In this document: in pieces, positions 8,762-17,983 of the stretch
Layout of the letters: every line of letters begins with the position of its first letter
How positions within the stretch are numbered: position 1 is the first letter of the stretch
Source of the DNA: Chryseobacterium sp. GVT01B
GTDB lineage: Bacteria > Bacteroidota > Bacteroidia > Flavobacteriales > Weeksellaceae
Direction: 5' to 3'
Assembly: GCF_019970045.1 (NCBI RefSeq)
Contig: NZ_JAHXYI010000004.1
Span: 62,001 to 126,000 of the forward strand
DNA: 64,000 nucleotides
Position numbers and translations under genes: made by a program
Notes under the pieces: generated by a model
Told to the model about the DNA's origin: nothing
Databases searched by the model: none
Seen by the model: only the letters and a program-made list of their open reading frames with translations

Positions 8762-9612
8762 TATTTCGAAGATAAAAAGTGAGTAAGCTGATTAAAGTAC
8801 CAATCTTTATCATCATACATAATGAAATGCAATCCTTTTGAAGCATACTGCATATTGGCATTTTTTAAATTTTTGTACTGACCTTCAATAGTTGGTTTCA
8901 GGTTGGCAAAAAATGATTCCAAAAGAATAAGAGAAGGACACTGTATATTTTTTATTTTTTCTCTCAGATCGGTATTGGAAAAATCACAGTACATTTTAGC
9001 GAATGTTTTTCGGTCAGATTTCATGCTCCAGCCGATTACCGTTTCCTGCATAGAAGTATCTGCCAGAAGACGCGGCATCATCTGTGTCTGCATTTTGCGG
9101 AACTGGTCTTCACTCATAGCTGTTAATTGAGTAATGGTAGAGGAGCAGTCATTATTTTCTTTAGAGGTAAAATTAGGATCAGATATCGCGGCAAGACAAG
9201 GAAGCGTGTCTACAATAACGATTTTCCCTACCAACTCAGGATAATCTGCAGCAATGGCCAGGGCAAGACCGCCTCCCATGCTGTGTCCGATGATAATAGG
9301 TTTGTCAATTTTATTATTCTTTATATAAGCGGCAATTCCTTTTTCCCAATCTTTAAAGCTGGCGTCCGCCTGTGGTTTTATTCCGGCAAATCCTGCCATC
9401 GTTAAAGTATAACAAGTGAAGTTTTTTTCAAATTTTGAAGTCGTTTCATTCCATACATCTCCTGAAGAGGCAAATCCCGGAACAAATAATAAAGACTGAT
9501 TTCCTTTTCCGGTTTTCTTTACTTCAAACGGATAGGCTGCTTCCTGACCGAAGATATTGCATACCGCTAAGAAAAATAACATGATGATAAGAAGGAACGT
9601 GAATTTTTTCAT
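8761..9612 (-). CDS. Secreted alpha/beta hydrolase, first gene of the ECF operon
   Basis: From the ATG at 9612 the product has 283 residues and a clear signal peptide (MKKFTFLLIIMLFFLAVCNIFG). A 16-codon longer reading frame exists, but it would put charged residues before the signal peptide. The nucleophile elbow is IIGHSMGGGLA and a late His is in the SKGLHFIMYDD segment, so an exported hydrolase is likely; the substrate is unknown. It is followed by the sigma factor with a one-base overlap. A possible ECF promoter occupies 9647-9672, supporting the shorter start. Confidence 0.88.
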   Translation of the reverse strand: MKKFTFLLIIMLFFLAVCNIFGQEAAYPFEVKKTGKGNQSLLFVPGFASSGDVWNETTSKFEKNFTCYTLTMAGFAGIKPQADASFKDWEKGIAAYIKNNKIDKPIIIGHSMGGGLALAIAADYPELVGKIVIVDTLPCLAAISDPNFTSKENNDCSSTITQLTAMSEDQFRKMQTQMMPRLLADTSMQETVIGWSMKSDRKTFAKMYCDFSNTDLREKIKNIQCPSLILLESFFANLKPTIEGQYKNLKNANMQYASKGLHFIMYDDKDWYFNQLTHFLSSK

Positions 9613-9646
9613 GATTTCTAAAGTTTTAAGGTTTATTTGCCTTTTA

Positions 9647-9672
9647 GAGACGAACTTCAAAAAAATGTTACA
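9647..9672 (-). promoter_or_regulatory. Putative ECF sigma-factor promoter (TGTAACA ... CGTCTC)
   Basis: On the minus strand TGTAACA (9666-9672) is followed after a T-rich spacer by CGTCTC (about 9647-9652). The AAC/CGTC pair is the usual signature of ECF-dependent promoters. It lies 35 bases upstream of the hydrolase gene that begins the operon containing the ECF sigma factor, as expected for autoregulation. The spacer is a little shorter than the textbook 16-17 bases. Confidence 0.5.
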
Positions 9673-9813
9673 CTAGATTTTATTTTTTTTGAAAAAAATA
9701 TTTCTCCTTACTCCGAAACCCTTACCATTAGGGGGAAATTATATGAAAATATTTTAGCACTTTATTCTTAAATGATAAACTTTAATGAATTTTTGAATAC
9801 CATATTGAAAAAA

Positions 9814-10488
9814 TTAGTCTAATATTTTTCCATAAAACCTGCTGATGTCAAAATAAAATCCCGGAATTTTATATTTGTCTTTTTCAAATTCCTGATAATC
9901 GCATTTTCCATTATGGCTTTGTGCCTTGGTTTCCATTTGGAATCTGTTCAGAAGTACATATTCATCAGTCACAGAAATAACGTGAAATCCTGTCTCACAC
10001 TTCAATCCGTCACCAGAAGTAAGAATAGCATTTAATAATCCATGGAAATTTCCTGCAATCTTTTCAGCAGTAGCATCATCATTATTTAAGTGATATAAAT
10101 AAGCAAGATAGTTCATGGCACGCAGATCCAGCGGGTTTTCATCCAGTGCATCCAGAAACAGCTGGATTCCCTTGGAAAGATCTTTTTGTGAAATACCTTC
10201 CCCACGATAATATTTGGCCACTTCTTCGGCTTTCTTACCTGTTTTATAGGGTTGATAGTCTTTTTGAAAGGTGTAGCCGAAGTAAAGATGACGGTATTGA
10301 CTGCTTGTAAGAAGCGTATCATTCTGTTTTAATCTTTTTAAAAGCTTCGGATAATACAATTCCGAGTTTTTATCTTCAATATTTTTTTGAATTAAAGAAT
10401 AATCAGGCGCCTTAAATTCCATTTTTTGTGCTTGCAGGAAAGTAAGCAGTGTTAAAAAGAATAAAGAGAAAAATGCTTTAATATTCAT
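9814..10488 (-). CDS. DUF4919-like secreted protein
   Basis: A 224-residue protein starting with a signal peptide (MNIKAFFSLFFLTLLTFLQAQ). The mature part resembles the DUF4919 family found in Bacteroidota (KAPDYSLIQKNIEDKNSELYYPKLLKR and the QYRHLYFGYTFQ block), with a TPR-like helical middle (about residues 95-150). No enzymatic function is known. It stands alone, with no gene within 100 bases on the same strand. Confidence 0.8.
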   Translation of the reverse strand: MNIKAFFSLFFLTLLTFLQAQKMEFKAPDYSLIQKNIEDKNSELYYPKLLKRLKQNDTLLTSSQYRHLYFGYTFQKDYQPYKTGKKAEEVAKYYRGEGISQKDLSKGIQLFLDALDENPLDLRAMNYLAYLYHLNNDDATAEKIAGNFHGLLNAILTSGDGLKCETGFHVISVTDEYVLLNRFQMETKAQSHNGKCDYQEFEKDKYKIPGFYFDISRFYGKILD

Positions 10489-10605
10489 AGTTTATATAAC
10501 GTTGTTGTGATTTTTTGATGACTTGAAAATACGGAATATGTATCAATAAGATAAAAGTTTACGCACTGTTTGCAAAAAAAACAATAAAATGTTATCAAAG
10601 TGTTA

Positions 10606-10633
10606 TTTTGTGTCGATAAATTTACTAACTTTA
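10606..10633 (+). promoter_or_regulatory. Putative promoter of the 82-residue protein
   Basis: TTTTG at 10606-10610 and TAACTTTA at 10626-10633 resemble the Bacteroidota -33/-7 pair with a 15-base spacer and one mismatch in the -7 box. The predicted transcript would begin near 10640 and include a short inverted repeat (ACCCCT 10652-10657, AGGGGT 10667-10672) just before the ATG. Confidence 0.35.
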
Positions 10634-10674
10634 TTCGGAATTTAAGAGGTTACCCCTGACATTGAAAGGGGTCA

Positions 10675-10923
10675 ATGGAATTTTTAACTAAAAAACTAAA
10701 AATATTAATGAGCAGTAGTATCCAAGATGAGTTTAAAGTCTTCAAAGACGAATTGAGAAAGTTGAATATCGAAGTACAGAAAGTTGTAAAAGTAGGAAAC
10801 GGTAGTATGGATTTCCACGAGGTTTTCTACAAATCACCGAGGTATGAAGAGGTAAAAAGTATATATGTCCAGCGTCATAATCTGGATAGTATGATTGAAA
10901 AATTTAAACAGGCCTATCATTAA
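10675..10923 (+). CDS. Conserved-looking small hypothetical protein
   Basis: An 82-residue, charged, soluble protein (MEFLTKKLKILMSSSIQDEF...). I do not recognise a family. It has its own likely promoter and a very strong terminator directly behind it, so it appears to be a well-expressed single gene. An internal ATG at 10708 (MSSSIQDEF) is an alternative start that would give 71 residues; the inverted repeat ending three bases before 10675 could affect use of the first start. Confidence 0.7.
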   Translation: MEFLTKKLKILMSSSIQDEFKVFKDELRKLNIEVQKVVKVGNGSMDFHEVFYKSPRYEEVKSIYVQRHNLDSMIEKFKQAYH

Positions 10924-10935
10924 AAAATAGAACAT

Positions 10936-10968
10936 GCGCCGCAGATCCTCTGCGGCGCTCAGTTTTTT
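10936..10968 (+). terminator. Rho-independent terminator
   Basis: A perfect 10-bp GC-rich stem (GCGCCGCAGA at 10936-10945 with its complement at 10949-10958), a 3-base loop TCC, then a T run. It ends the small gene at 10675-10923. Confidence 0.92.
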
Positions 10969-10983
10969 ATAAAGTTATAGAAA

Positions 10984-12276
10984 CTAATCTTTATCCAGAG
11001 TGGAAGTTTTTTTAGTGTCTTTCATTCCGGCATAAACAATCAGGGAAAATAAAATACATCCGGTAATATACCAGTAGAAATAGCTTTCTGCTCCTGCCTG
11101 CTTAAACCACAGGGCAATATATTCTGCAGTTCCTCCGAAAATAGCTACTGTCAGTGCATACGGGAGTCCTACACCCAGCGCCCTGATCTCTGAAGGGAAA
11201 AGTTCCGCTTTTACAACAGCATTGATGGAAGTATATCCGCTGACAATGATCAGAGATGCCATAATCAGGAAAAAGGCAGTCCACATTGAAGTAGTTGTAC
11301 TTAAAGCGGTAAGAAGGGGTACGGTGAATAGTGTTCCCAAAATTCCAAAGCCCAAAAGAAGCGGTCTTCTTCCAATTTTGTCTGATAATGCCCCGAAAAC
11401 AGGCTGCAGACAGGCAAATATAAATAACGAAATAAATGAAATAAGGGTAGATTGCTCTTTAGTCAGATGAACGGTGTTCACCAGGAATTTTTGCATGTAA
11501 GTGGTATAGGTGTAAAACGCAAGAGTTCCTCCTAATGTAAGCCCGATTACTGTAAGCAAGGCTTTAGGATGTTTGAGAAGTTCCGTTACCGTTCCTTTTT
11601 TCTTTTCACTAAGTTCTTTTTTATTCTCAAATGCTTCGGTTTCGTGAAGATTGGTTCTTAAATATAAAGCGATAACAGAAAGTAATGCTCCAATAACAAA
11701 AGGAATTCTCCAGCCCCATTCTTCAAGCTGAGTCTCTGTTAAAAGCAGTTTCTGTAAGATCAATTGTATTCCCAGTGCAATCAGTTGACCTCCGATCAGA
11801 GTGACATACTGAAAGCTCGAATAAAATCCTCTTTTGTCTTCCGATGCCATTTCGCTGAGGTAAGTCGCGGAAACACCGTATTCGCCTCCTACACTCAATC
11901 CCTGTAATAATCTGGCGAGCAGTAATAAGGCGGGAGCCAGGATTCCAATGGTTTTATAAGTAGGAGTAAGGGCAATCAGCAGAGATCCGAATGACATGAG
12001 TAATACAGAAAGTGTCATTGCCTTTTTTCTCCCGATCTTATCCGCAATACTTCCGAATATCCAGCCTCCAATGGGACGCATCAGAAAGCCTACCGCAAAT
12101 ATTCCCGCTGTATTCATTAGCTGTGCATTCAGGTCAGAATCCGGAAAAAATGAATGTGAAAAATAAATGGCAAAGGCAGCGTAGGCATACCAATCATACC
12201 ATTCTACAAGATTTCCTATAGATCCGCCTATGATGGCTTTGATTCTTTGACCAGTAGTGATAGTGGATGAATTCAT
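10984..12276 (-). CDS. MHS-family MFS transporter (KgtP/ProP-like)
   Basis: A 430-residue, 12-helix major facilitator. The N-terminus NLVEWYDWYAYAAFAIYF, the loop GSIADKIGRKKAM and LLQGLSVGGEYG are hallmarks of the metabolite:H+ symporter (MHS) group, which includes alpha-ketoglutarate permease KgtP and proline/betaine carrier ProP. The substrate is likely a dicarboxylate or compatible solute but cannot be fixed from sequence alone. The C-terminus lacks the ProP-type coiled coil, which slightly favours an organic-acid carrier. The gene is monocistronic by spacing. Confidence 0.88.
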   Translation of the reverse strand: MNSSTITTGQRIKAIIGGSIGNLVEWYDWYAYAAFAIYFSHSFFPDSDLNAQLMNTAGIFAVGFLMRPIGGWIFGSIADKIGRKKAMTLSVLLMSFGSLLIALTPTYKTIGILAPALLLLARLLQGLSVGGEYGVSATYLSEMASEDKRGFYSSFQYVTLIGGQLIALGIQLILQKLLLTETQLEEWGWRIPFVIGALLSVIALYLRTNLHETEAFENKKELSEKKKGTVTELLKHPKALLTVIGLTLGGTLAFYTYTTYMQKFLVNTVHLTKEQSTLISFISLFIFACLQPVFGALSDKIGRRPLLLGFGILGTLFTVPLLTALSTTTSMWTAFFLIMASLIIVSGYTSINAVVKAELFPSEIRALGVGLPYALTVAIFGGTAEYIALWFKQAGAESYFYWYITGCILFSLIVYAGMKDTKKTSTLDKD

Positions 12277-12322
12277 AAAGTATTATTTCAGACAAGTTTT
12301 TGACATCCAAGATACAAATTTC

Positions 12323-12357
12323 AGAAAAAAATAAATCGCTCTGAAAAAGAACGATTT
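12323..12357 (-). terminator. Rho-independent terminator of the DUF3575-like gene
   Basis: A 10-bp stem (12333-12342 with 12348-12357, one G-U pair in the minus-strand RNA), loop of five, followed in the minus direction by a T run (plus-strand A run 12324-12330). Confidence 0.7.
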
Positions 12358-12378
12358 ACAAGTATAAGCTGTGTGTGT

Positions 12379-13131
12379 TTAAAATCTATACCCAATAGAA
12401 AGCCCGCTTCTGAATCCTGCCCACGGACCATCCACTTTTATTTTGGCTCCGTTGGCATTGGTTTCTACAGTATATTTCACAAATGGAATGTCAAGGTTTT
12501 CAATTTCTTTTTTAAGCTGAGCCTGCATATCAGGAGTCAATACATAATCTGAGGTCATGGTAAAATCACCTTTTCCACTTCCGTAGTGTGCACCCGCAAT
12601 CCAGAAATCGAGGACAAGATTTTGACTTCGGGTAAGGAAAAATTGTACGCCGACCATCAGGCCTCCGCTGTTTCCATTGGTGTCTCCCTGTCCTTTAAGC
12701 GGAATTTGATAAGTAACTCCATTGGGGCCATTATAATCATAATAAAAATCAAAAGTATTGGAAGTAACACTTGAATGCCGATAGTAAGGAGCAAAATAAA
12801 ATCCTTTTCCATAGCCCTTACCAATATAAAATCTGGGTTCTATGGTGAAATTGGTGGCTTTTACCCTAAGATTCTGAAATCTTTTTTCATCTTCATCTTT
12901 CAGAAATGCATTGATGAATGGTACTTTTCCCTCCGGCATTGTTCCAAAACCGATATTTACTGAAAACCATTGGTTGATGGCCCGCTCATAAGAAAGATTA
13001 ATATTTCTGAAAGCATAAGCTGTGACATTAGTCTTGATGATATTCATCTTTTCTGCCGAACTGTTTTGAATTTCCTGAGCTTCCGATACTGAAAAAAGAA
13101 AGCACGGAAGTAATATGAATGCTTTTTTCAT
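12379..13131 (-). CDS. DUF3575-like outer-membrane beta-barrel protein
   Basis: From the ATG at 13131 the product has 250 residues with a signal peptide (MKKAFILLPCFLFSVSEAQ). A frame open 19 codons further upstream would place a second hydrophobic run before the signal and is less likely. The mature part begins NIIKTNVTAYAFRNINLSYERA, typical of DUF3575/porin-like proteins, and alternating hydrophobic strands end in the aromatic C-terminus SIGYRF expected of outer-membrane barrels. Function unknown. It diverges from the TonB-dependent receptor-like gene at 13296. Confidence 0.8.
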   Translation of the reverse strand: MKKAFILLPCFLFSVSEAQEIQNSSAEKMNIIKTNVTAYAFRNINLSYERAINQWFSVNIGFGTMPEGKVPFINAFLKDEDEKRFQNLRVKATNFTIEPRFYIGKGYGKGFYFAPYYRHSSVTSNTFDFYYDYNGPNGVTYQIPLKGQGDTNGNSGGLMVGVQFFLTRSQNLVLDFWIAGAHYGSGKGDFTMTSDYVLTPDMQAQLKKEIENLDIPFVKYTVETNANGAKIKVDGPWAGFRSGLSIGYRF

Positions 13132-13295
13132 GACTTTATATTTTGTGGTGTTAAATAATACCAGCAAAAAACGGGCTGTATTTAACATAATAATTAGATT
13201 TAAAGGAAATTATTAATAATCTTTAATCATTAGTAATCGGCAATGTAATATACATCGGAGATTGATTGTCCTAATAGTATAATTCATCTTTTGAA

Positions 13296-15380
13296 ATGAA
13301 AAAAACTATTTATACCATATTCTTTCTTTGCGGAGCTTTTGCTTTTGCTCAGGAAAAGAAAAATGATACAGCCGATGTTGCCGCAACAAAAGAGATTCAG
13401 GAAGTTATTTTAAAATCACAACGTAAAAAACAGTTTGCGGATAAAGCAGTTTATACTTTTGATAAAGAAGCGTTGGAAAGGGCACGTTATGCAAAAGATC
13501 TGCTTCGTACCCTTCCTGAGTTACAGCTGGATCCGATATCCAATACAATTACCAGTACTAAGGGAGGAACTACGCTCTTTTTAATCAATGGAATTGAAGC
13601 TACAGATATGCAGATCCGAAGTGTAGCTCCCGGTGAAGTGGTAAAGGTAGAATATTATGATATTCCGCCGGCAAGATGGGCTACAAGAGCTGACACCGTA
13701 GTTAATATTCTGACAAGATCCACAGAAACAGGATATGTTTTCGGTGCTGATGTGTCTACGGCTTTGAATACCGGATTTGTGAACGGTTCTGCTTATGCTA
13801 ATTATACTAAAGGGAAAAATAATTTCGGACTTGAATATTCCCTGAATGTAAGGGATTATGATGACCGAAGAGTAAACAGCATCTATGATTATCAGTTGAA
13901 CGGAAAGCGGTATCGTTCTGATGAAAACAGGAAAGATCATTTCGGGTATACTTTTCAGAATGTTGCTTTGCGTTATACAAGACTTGTTCCTGACGATTAT
14001 GCTTTTCAGGCCAAACTGAATATGGATATTTTCAGCAGGTTTTCAAAAGGAGTTGGGCAGAGTGTCTTTAGTGAAGATAATCTGAAGGAAGAACATGCAA
14101 TGTTTAAAAATAACGGTTCGGATTATGTGATTCCTAAGCTGGATCTTTATTACTCCAAAAAGATTGGCGAAAAAGATGAGCTGAGCATTAATGTTGTAGG
14201 ATCTCATTACACCACCAATACTTCAGAAACTGCCAGTGAATGGATTGTAGGCTCAGGACTTTCGGTATATGATAATGATATGGTTCTGAAAGCAAAGCAA
14301 ACAAGTCTGGTAGGAGAGCTTGCCCATACTCATGATTTTAAAGCTGGAAAACTTTCATCCGGATATCGTATTTCAAGGTCTTCCATTTCCAATGATCTGA
14401 GTAACCTTGCCGGATATTCTCAATATAGTGTTACTTATCTGGAACAGTATTTTTATACCGAGTTTGCGGGAAAGGTAAATCAATTCAGTTACCGCCTCGG
14501 AGCTGGTCTTACGAATATCCACAACAAAAGTGCAGAGAATACTTTTGATGAATGGACTTTTACTCCGAAGGTTATTTTAGCTTACCAGCTTAAAAATAAT
14601 CAGAATCTTCGATTTACAGCAAGCTATAATCCGGTAAGTCCATGGAGTAATGCTTTGAGTAGTAATGTGGTGCAGTTGGCGCCAAATATTGTCCAGAGAG
14701 GAAACCCTTTTTTAGAATCTCAACAGGTCTTTTCTAACAACCTGACGTATTCTTTTAATAATAAATATTTTGATTTCAATGCAGGTTTATTTTATCGGTA
14801 TACCAATAGGGTGATCAATCAGTATTATGTGCAGGATGACGTATTGGGAGGCTATGCGCTGACTTATGAAAACGGAAAAAATGGACAACGGTACGGAGTG
14901 CAGCTTACAGGATCTTATAAACCGTTCGGGAATAGCCTGCTTGTCATTAAAGCTGTGATTACGCCTACTTCTGAGACGGTAAGAACAAGTACAGGGGCTT
15001 TGATTAAGAATGATTATCTGGGAAATTACTTTTCACTTTCCTCAGAATATAAATCTTTCTCACTTCAGTATCAGTTCAATATTCCGGTGTATACCCTTAA
15101 TGGAGCTTTCCTCAATACAAATGAAAATCAGAATAATATTTTTATAAGCTATAAACATAAGAACTGGACGTTTTCCACAGGAATGTACTGGATAGGAATG
15201 CCTTCGGAATATAAAACGAAAAGTTTACCTGAAAGCTTAGTAGACTATAAAGTTCATACCCAGATTATGAACAATAAATCCATGTTTGTATTAGGATTGA
15301 GCTATGATTTCTCCAAAGGGAAAAAGACCGAAATTCAGCGAAAACTTAATAATGAAACAGCTCCTGCAGCTACTTTTTAA
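13296..15380 (+). CDS. TonB-dependent receptor-like outer-membrane protein
   Basis: A 694-residue protein with a signal peptide (MKKTIYTIFFLCGAFAFAQ), a short region IQEVILKSQRK resembling a TonB box, a plug-like domain (about residues 45-150, including TTLFLINGIEA and the VEYYDIPPARW block) and a long beta-barrel. It lacks the N-terminal carboxypeptidase-like domain of SusC proteins and looks like the OMP_b-brl_3 group. A substrate (siderophore, metal, or glycan) cannot be inferred, and no SusD-like partner is nearby. It ends at a strong bidirectional terminator. Confidence 0.87.
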   Translation: MKKTIYTIFFLCGAFAFAQEKKNDTADVAATKEIQEVILKSQRKKQFADKAVYTFDKEALERARYAKDLLRTLPELQLDPISNTITSTKGGTTLFLINGIEATDMQIRSVAPGEVVKVEYYDIPPARWATRADTVVNILTRSTETGYVFGADVSTALNTGFVNGSAYANYTKGKNNFGLEYSLNVRDYDDRRVNSIYDYQLNGKRYRSDENRKDHFGYTFQNVALRYTRLVPDDYAFQAKLNMDIFSRFSKGVGQSVFSEDNLKEEHAMFKNNGSDYVIPKLDLYYSKKIGEKDELSINVVGSHYTTNTSETASEWIVGSGLSVYDNDMVLKAKQTSLVGELAHTHDFKAGKLSSGYRISRSSISNDLSNLAGYSQYSVTYLEQYFYTEFAGKVNQFSYRLGAGLTNIHNKSAENTFDEWTFTPKVILAYQLKNNQNLRFTASYNPVSPWSNALSSNVVQLAPNIVQRGNPFLESQQVFSNNLTYSFNNKYFDFNAGLFYRYTNRVINQYYVQDDVLGGYALTYENGKNGQRYGVQLTGSYKPFGNSLLVIKAVITPTSETVRTSTGALIKNDYLGNYFSLSSEYKSFSLQYQFNIPVYTLNGAFLNTNENQNNIFISYKHKNWTFSTGMYWIGMPSEYKTKSLPESLVDYKVHTQIMNNKSMFVLGLSYDFSKGKKTEIQRKLNNETAPAATF

Positions 15381-15403
15381 AGGCAAATTTGAATGTTAAT
15401 AAG

Positions 15404-15436
15404 AAATCCCCGCTCATTTGTAGGAGCGGGGATTTT
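15404..15436. terminator. Bidirectional rho-independent terminator
   Basis: A perfect 12-bp stem (AAATCCCCGCTC 15404-15415 with 15424-15435) and 8-base loop, between the converging receptor-like gene (+) and T9SS cargo gene (-). A and T runs flank both sides. Confidence 0.88.
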
Positions 15437-15443
15437 GTTTTTA

Positions 15444-16442
15444 TTATTTCTTGATGAATTTCGTGTTCTTTGTATCTGCAGCATTTTTCCCGCTGATCTG
15501 AATGAAATAAGATGCAGGAGGAAGATCTGAGATCTGTATGTTTCCTGATTTTACATCTGAAGTTTTAACCAGTTTACCATCCAGACTATAGATGTTGGCT
15601 TTGGAATAATTATCCGTATTTCCTTTGAAACCGATAAAATCCTGTGCAGGATTAGGATAAACCACTAAGTTTTCTTTTTTTACTGCATTATTTACGGCCA
15701 GGAATGTTTCACTTAATGCAAATGTAGTTTTTACATTCTGGTTGATGCTCAACAATGGAATGCTGATATTTCCGTTTGTAGAATTTAGCAGGGCATATCT
15801 GTGAGAAGCATCGTAATAAGAATATGCTGTATTGGTTATTGTTCCGATAGGGTTAGAATAAGTAACATCCAGAGATGAATACAGATTAAAACTCTGTGTG
15901 AATTTTACTCTCAGAACATTACTGTAGGTCTGATTACCTATAATTAAAGTTCCATATGCATCAGAAATGGCAGTCATTGTACCACTGAATAACCCGCTGG
16001 CAGAAGATGAGGAAAAAGTACCTTTGGCGGTATCAGTCTGTGTTGGTCCGTACGTTGTTGGATAATTAATATGAGTACCGTTATCCACACTAAAGTTTAA
16101 AGTTGCCTGTGTATTTACAATTCCTGTAATTTCCAGTTTAGAAGCTGAAGCTTTGTAATAAACGGTTGTTGCTCCGTCTACCATTTTAAGAGTAGAACCC
16201 GGGAAAGTTGCTATTTCAGTAGAAGAAGGAGTTGAATAGGTTGTTTGTGACGCGGCTCCCATTGTAAGTCCTCCATTTGAAAATGTTGCGTTAGGTCCTG
16301 TTGCGGAGTTGTTTACGGTACCGGTTGCGTTATTGTAATTGATAGCATTTCCGGAAATAGGATCATTGGCTGCTTTTGTAAGCGTGATCTGCGCAGACAT
16401 CATGGCAGATGCTCCTATTAAAAGGAGTAAAGATTTTTTCAT
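15444..16442 (-). CDS. Secreted protein with T9SS type A sorting domain
   Basis: A 332-residue protein with an N-terminal signal peptide (MKKSLLLLIGASAMMSAQ), a Ser/Thr/Asn-rich middle of beta character, and a C-terminal sorting domain (about residues 258-332) with the typical VVYPNPAQDF and NIYSLDGKLV blocks ending in TKFIKK. The sorting domain targets proteins through the type IX secretion system to the cell surface or medium. The middle region matches no family that I recognise. It is monocistronic. Confidence 0.85.
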   Translation of the reverse strand: MKKSLLLLIGASAMMSAQITLTKAANDPISGNAINYNNATGTVNNSATGPNATFSNGGLTMGAASQTTYSTPSSTEIATFPGSTLKMVDGATTVYYKASASKLEITGIVNTQATLNFSVDNGTHINYPTTYGPTQTDTAKGTFSSSSASGLFSGTMTAISDAYGTLIIGNQTYSNVLRVKFTQSFNLYSSLDVTYSNPIGTITNTAYSYYDASHRYALLNSTNGNISIPLLSINQNVKTTFALSETFLAVNNAVKKENLVVYPNPAQDFIGFKGNTDNYSKANIYSLDGKLVKTSDVKSGNIQISDLPPASYFIQISGKNAADTKNTKFIKK

Positions 16443-16520
16443 AGTCAGAATTTTTTGTTAAAAATAATTAAAAAATAGTATTCAAATGTTAATTTTATTG
16501 TTTTATTATTAAATTTTCAA

Positions 16521-16552
16521 TAAAAACGCCTGCTGATCATATCAGCAGGCGG
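16521..16552 (-). terminator. Rho-independent terminator of ribB
   Basis: An 11-bp perfect stem (16527-16537 with 16541-16551) with a 3-base loop CAT, followed in the minus direction by a T run (plus-strand AAAAA 16522-16526). Confidence 0.85.
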
Positions 16553-16577
16553 CTCTGTGCGTTAAAAATTTTTAAGT

Positions 16578-17225
16578 CTAGTTGCTTATCACCATTTTAC
16601 GGTAAGCATAAATATCTTCAATCGTCACGACACTCATCCCTTTTTTGATGGCAAAGTCTACAATTTCAGGAAGTCTAGCCATGGAACCGTCTTCATTTGT
16701 GAGTTCACAAAGTACGGCATCGTCGCCCAGGTTAGCCATTTTTACAAGGTCTACACTACCTTCGGTATGACCGCGTCTTTCAAAGACGCCATCTTTTCTG
16801 GCAATTAGAGGGAAAACATGACCCGGACTTGCAATGTGCTCTGCCTGAGCATTGGATGCTACAGCGGTTTTGATCGTTGTCACACGGTCTTTTGCTGAAA
16901 CTCCTGATTCCACACCTTCTCTGGCCTCAATGGAAATGGTAAATGCAGTTTGATTTTTTGAATTGTTGTTTTCCACCATCGGACGAAGGTTGAGGTGGCG
17001 GCTTTTTTCCTCAGAAATACATAAGCACACAATACCGCTGCACTCGCGGATCAGAAGTGCCATGTCCTGTTCTGTAATAGTGGAAGCGGGAAAGATGATA
17101 TCACCCTCGTTTTCGCGGTTTTCATCATCTACCAATAGAATACCTTTTCCCTGTTGTAAAGTTGAAAGTGCTTTTTCTACACGTTCTTTGGAGTTTGCTC
17201 CGAATTGTTCTAATAATTTTTCCAT
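16578..17225 (-). CDS. ribB: 3,4-dihydroxy-2-butanone-4-phosphate synthase
   Basis: A 215-residue stand-alone DHBP synthase, which converts ribulose-5-phosphate to 3,4-dihydroxy-2-butanone-4-phosphate and formate in riboflavin synthesis. Seen are the metal and substrate motif [11 protein letters not shown] (about residues 33-43), the SGIVCLC strand and [11 protein letters not shown] near the end. The GTP cyclohydrolase II domain found in bifunctional RibBA is absent. The gene lies behind an FMN riboswitch, so it is probably repressed when FMN is abundant. Confidence 0.95.
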   Translation of the reverse strand: MEKLLEQFGANSKERVEKALSTLQQGKGILLVDDENRENEGDIIFPASTITEQDMALLIRECSGIVCLCISEEKSRHLNLRPMVENNNSKNQTAFTISIEAREGVESGVSAKDRVTTIKTAVASNAQAEHIASPGHVFPLIARKDGVFERRGHTEGSVDLVKMANLGDDAVLCELTNEDGSMARLPEIVDFAIKKGMSVVTIEDIYAYRKMVISN

Positions 17226-17319
17226 GTTATTTTACTTTTAAAAGTTAAAATAGTCTTCGGTACATGGAAATGAAATACAACGCAACAAGAGTCCATAAGG
17301 AATCTTATTGGTCATCTCA

Positions 17320-17441
17320 TTTTCTTCTCCCATCCAGACTTTAACTGTCGGTTCCGGAATTTCACCAGATCAGTCCCTTCAAAAGAAAGGAGTCGCGGAC
17401 TGTAACCGCCGGTAGGGAATTTCACCCTGCCCCGAAGAAAA
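17320..17441 (-). promoter_or_regulatory. FMN riboswitch (RFN element) controlling ribB
   Basis: The minus strand contains the conserved RFN blocks in order: GGGGCAGGGTGAAATTCCC, TACCGGCGGT, AGTCCGCGA, GGGACTGATCTGGTGAAATT and CCGACAGTTAAAGTCTGGAT followed by GGGAGAAGA. The closing stem P1 pairs TTTTCTTC (plus 17434-17441) with GAAGAAAA (plus 17320-17327). The element lies about 95 bases upstream of the ribB start. FMN binding normally lowers expression; whether it acts on transcription or translation is not clear. The remainder of this intergenic region (17226-17319 and 17442-17588) holds nothing else I recognise. Confidence 0.96.
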
Positions 17442-17588
17442 CTTATACTAAGTTTTGCTGTATGTTGTAATTTAAATTTTTATTTCATTGAATAGTATTT
17501 AACGCACAGACCGCTAATTTCGGGAAGTTTTTTGAAATGGAGAAGAGATTTGTAAGATTTATAATACCATACAAGAGGTATTTATTTT

Positions 17589-17942
17589 TTAGACTGTTCT
17601 CAAGATTTTCTCCATCTTCTTTCCCTTCGCCAGCTCATCAATGAGTTTATCCATATAGCGGATATTTCGCATGAGTTTATCCTCAATTTCTTCTACGCGA
17701 TATCCACAAATTACCCCTTTAATCAATGAAGTATTAGGATTCATTTGAGGAGCCTGATCAAAAAAAGTAATAAAATCATTTCTTTTCTCAATCTGTTCCT
17801 GTAAGCCCTTTTCATCATAACCTGTCAGCCAGCAGATGATTTCATGAACCTCTGATTTTGTACGTCCCTTTTTTTCTGCTTTTTGAATATAATGTGGATA
17901 CACACTGGCAAAAGCCGTTGTGAAAATTTTGGTATTCTGCAT
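17589..17942 (-). CDS. DUF2200 family protein
   Basis: A 117-residue protein that matches the DUF2200 family along its length: the start [26 protein letters not shown], the central [11 protein letters not shown] and the block [16 protein letters not shown]. The family is cytoplasmic, small and of unknown function. It stands between the WD40-like gene and the ribB riboswitch. A one-mismatch DnaA box (TGTGGATAC) occurs within it. Confidence 0.88.
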   Translation of the reverse strand: MQNTKIFTTAFASVYPHYIQKAEKKGRTKSEVHEIICWLTGYDEKGLQEQIEKRNDFITFFDQAPQMNPNTSLIKGVICGYRVEEIEDKLMRNIRYMDKLIDELAKGKKMEKILRTV

Positions 17943-17983
17943 GACTTTATTTTTATTAATTAATATTTAGATGGAGGTTTTTA

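Noticed and set aside
13581..13940. 119-residue minus-strand ORF
   Set aside because: It lies wholly inside the TonB-receptor-like gene and shows no protein-like features.
13296..15380. SusC-type nutrient receptor
   Set aside because: The protein lacks the SusC plug signature and carboxypeptidase-like domain and has no SusD partner, so only the general TonB-receptor-like call is kept.
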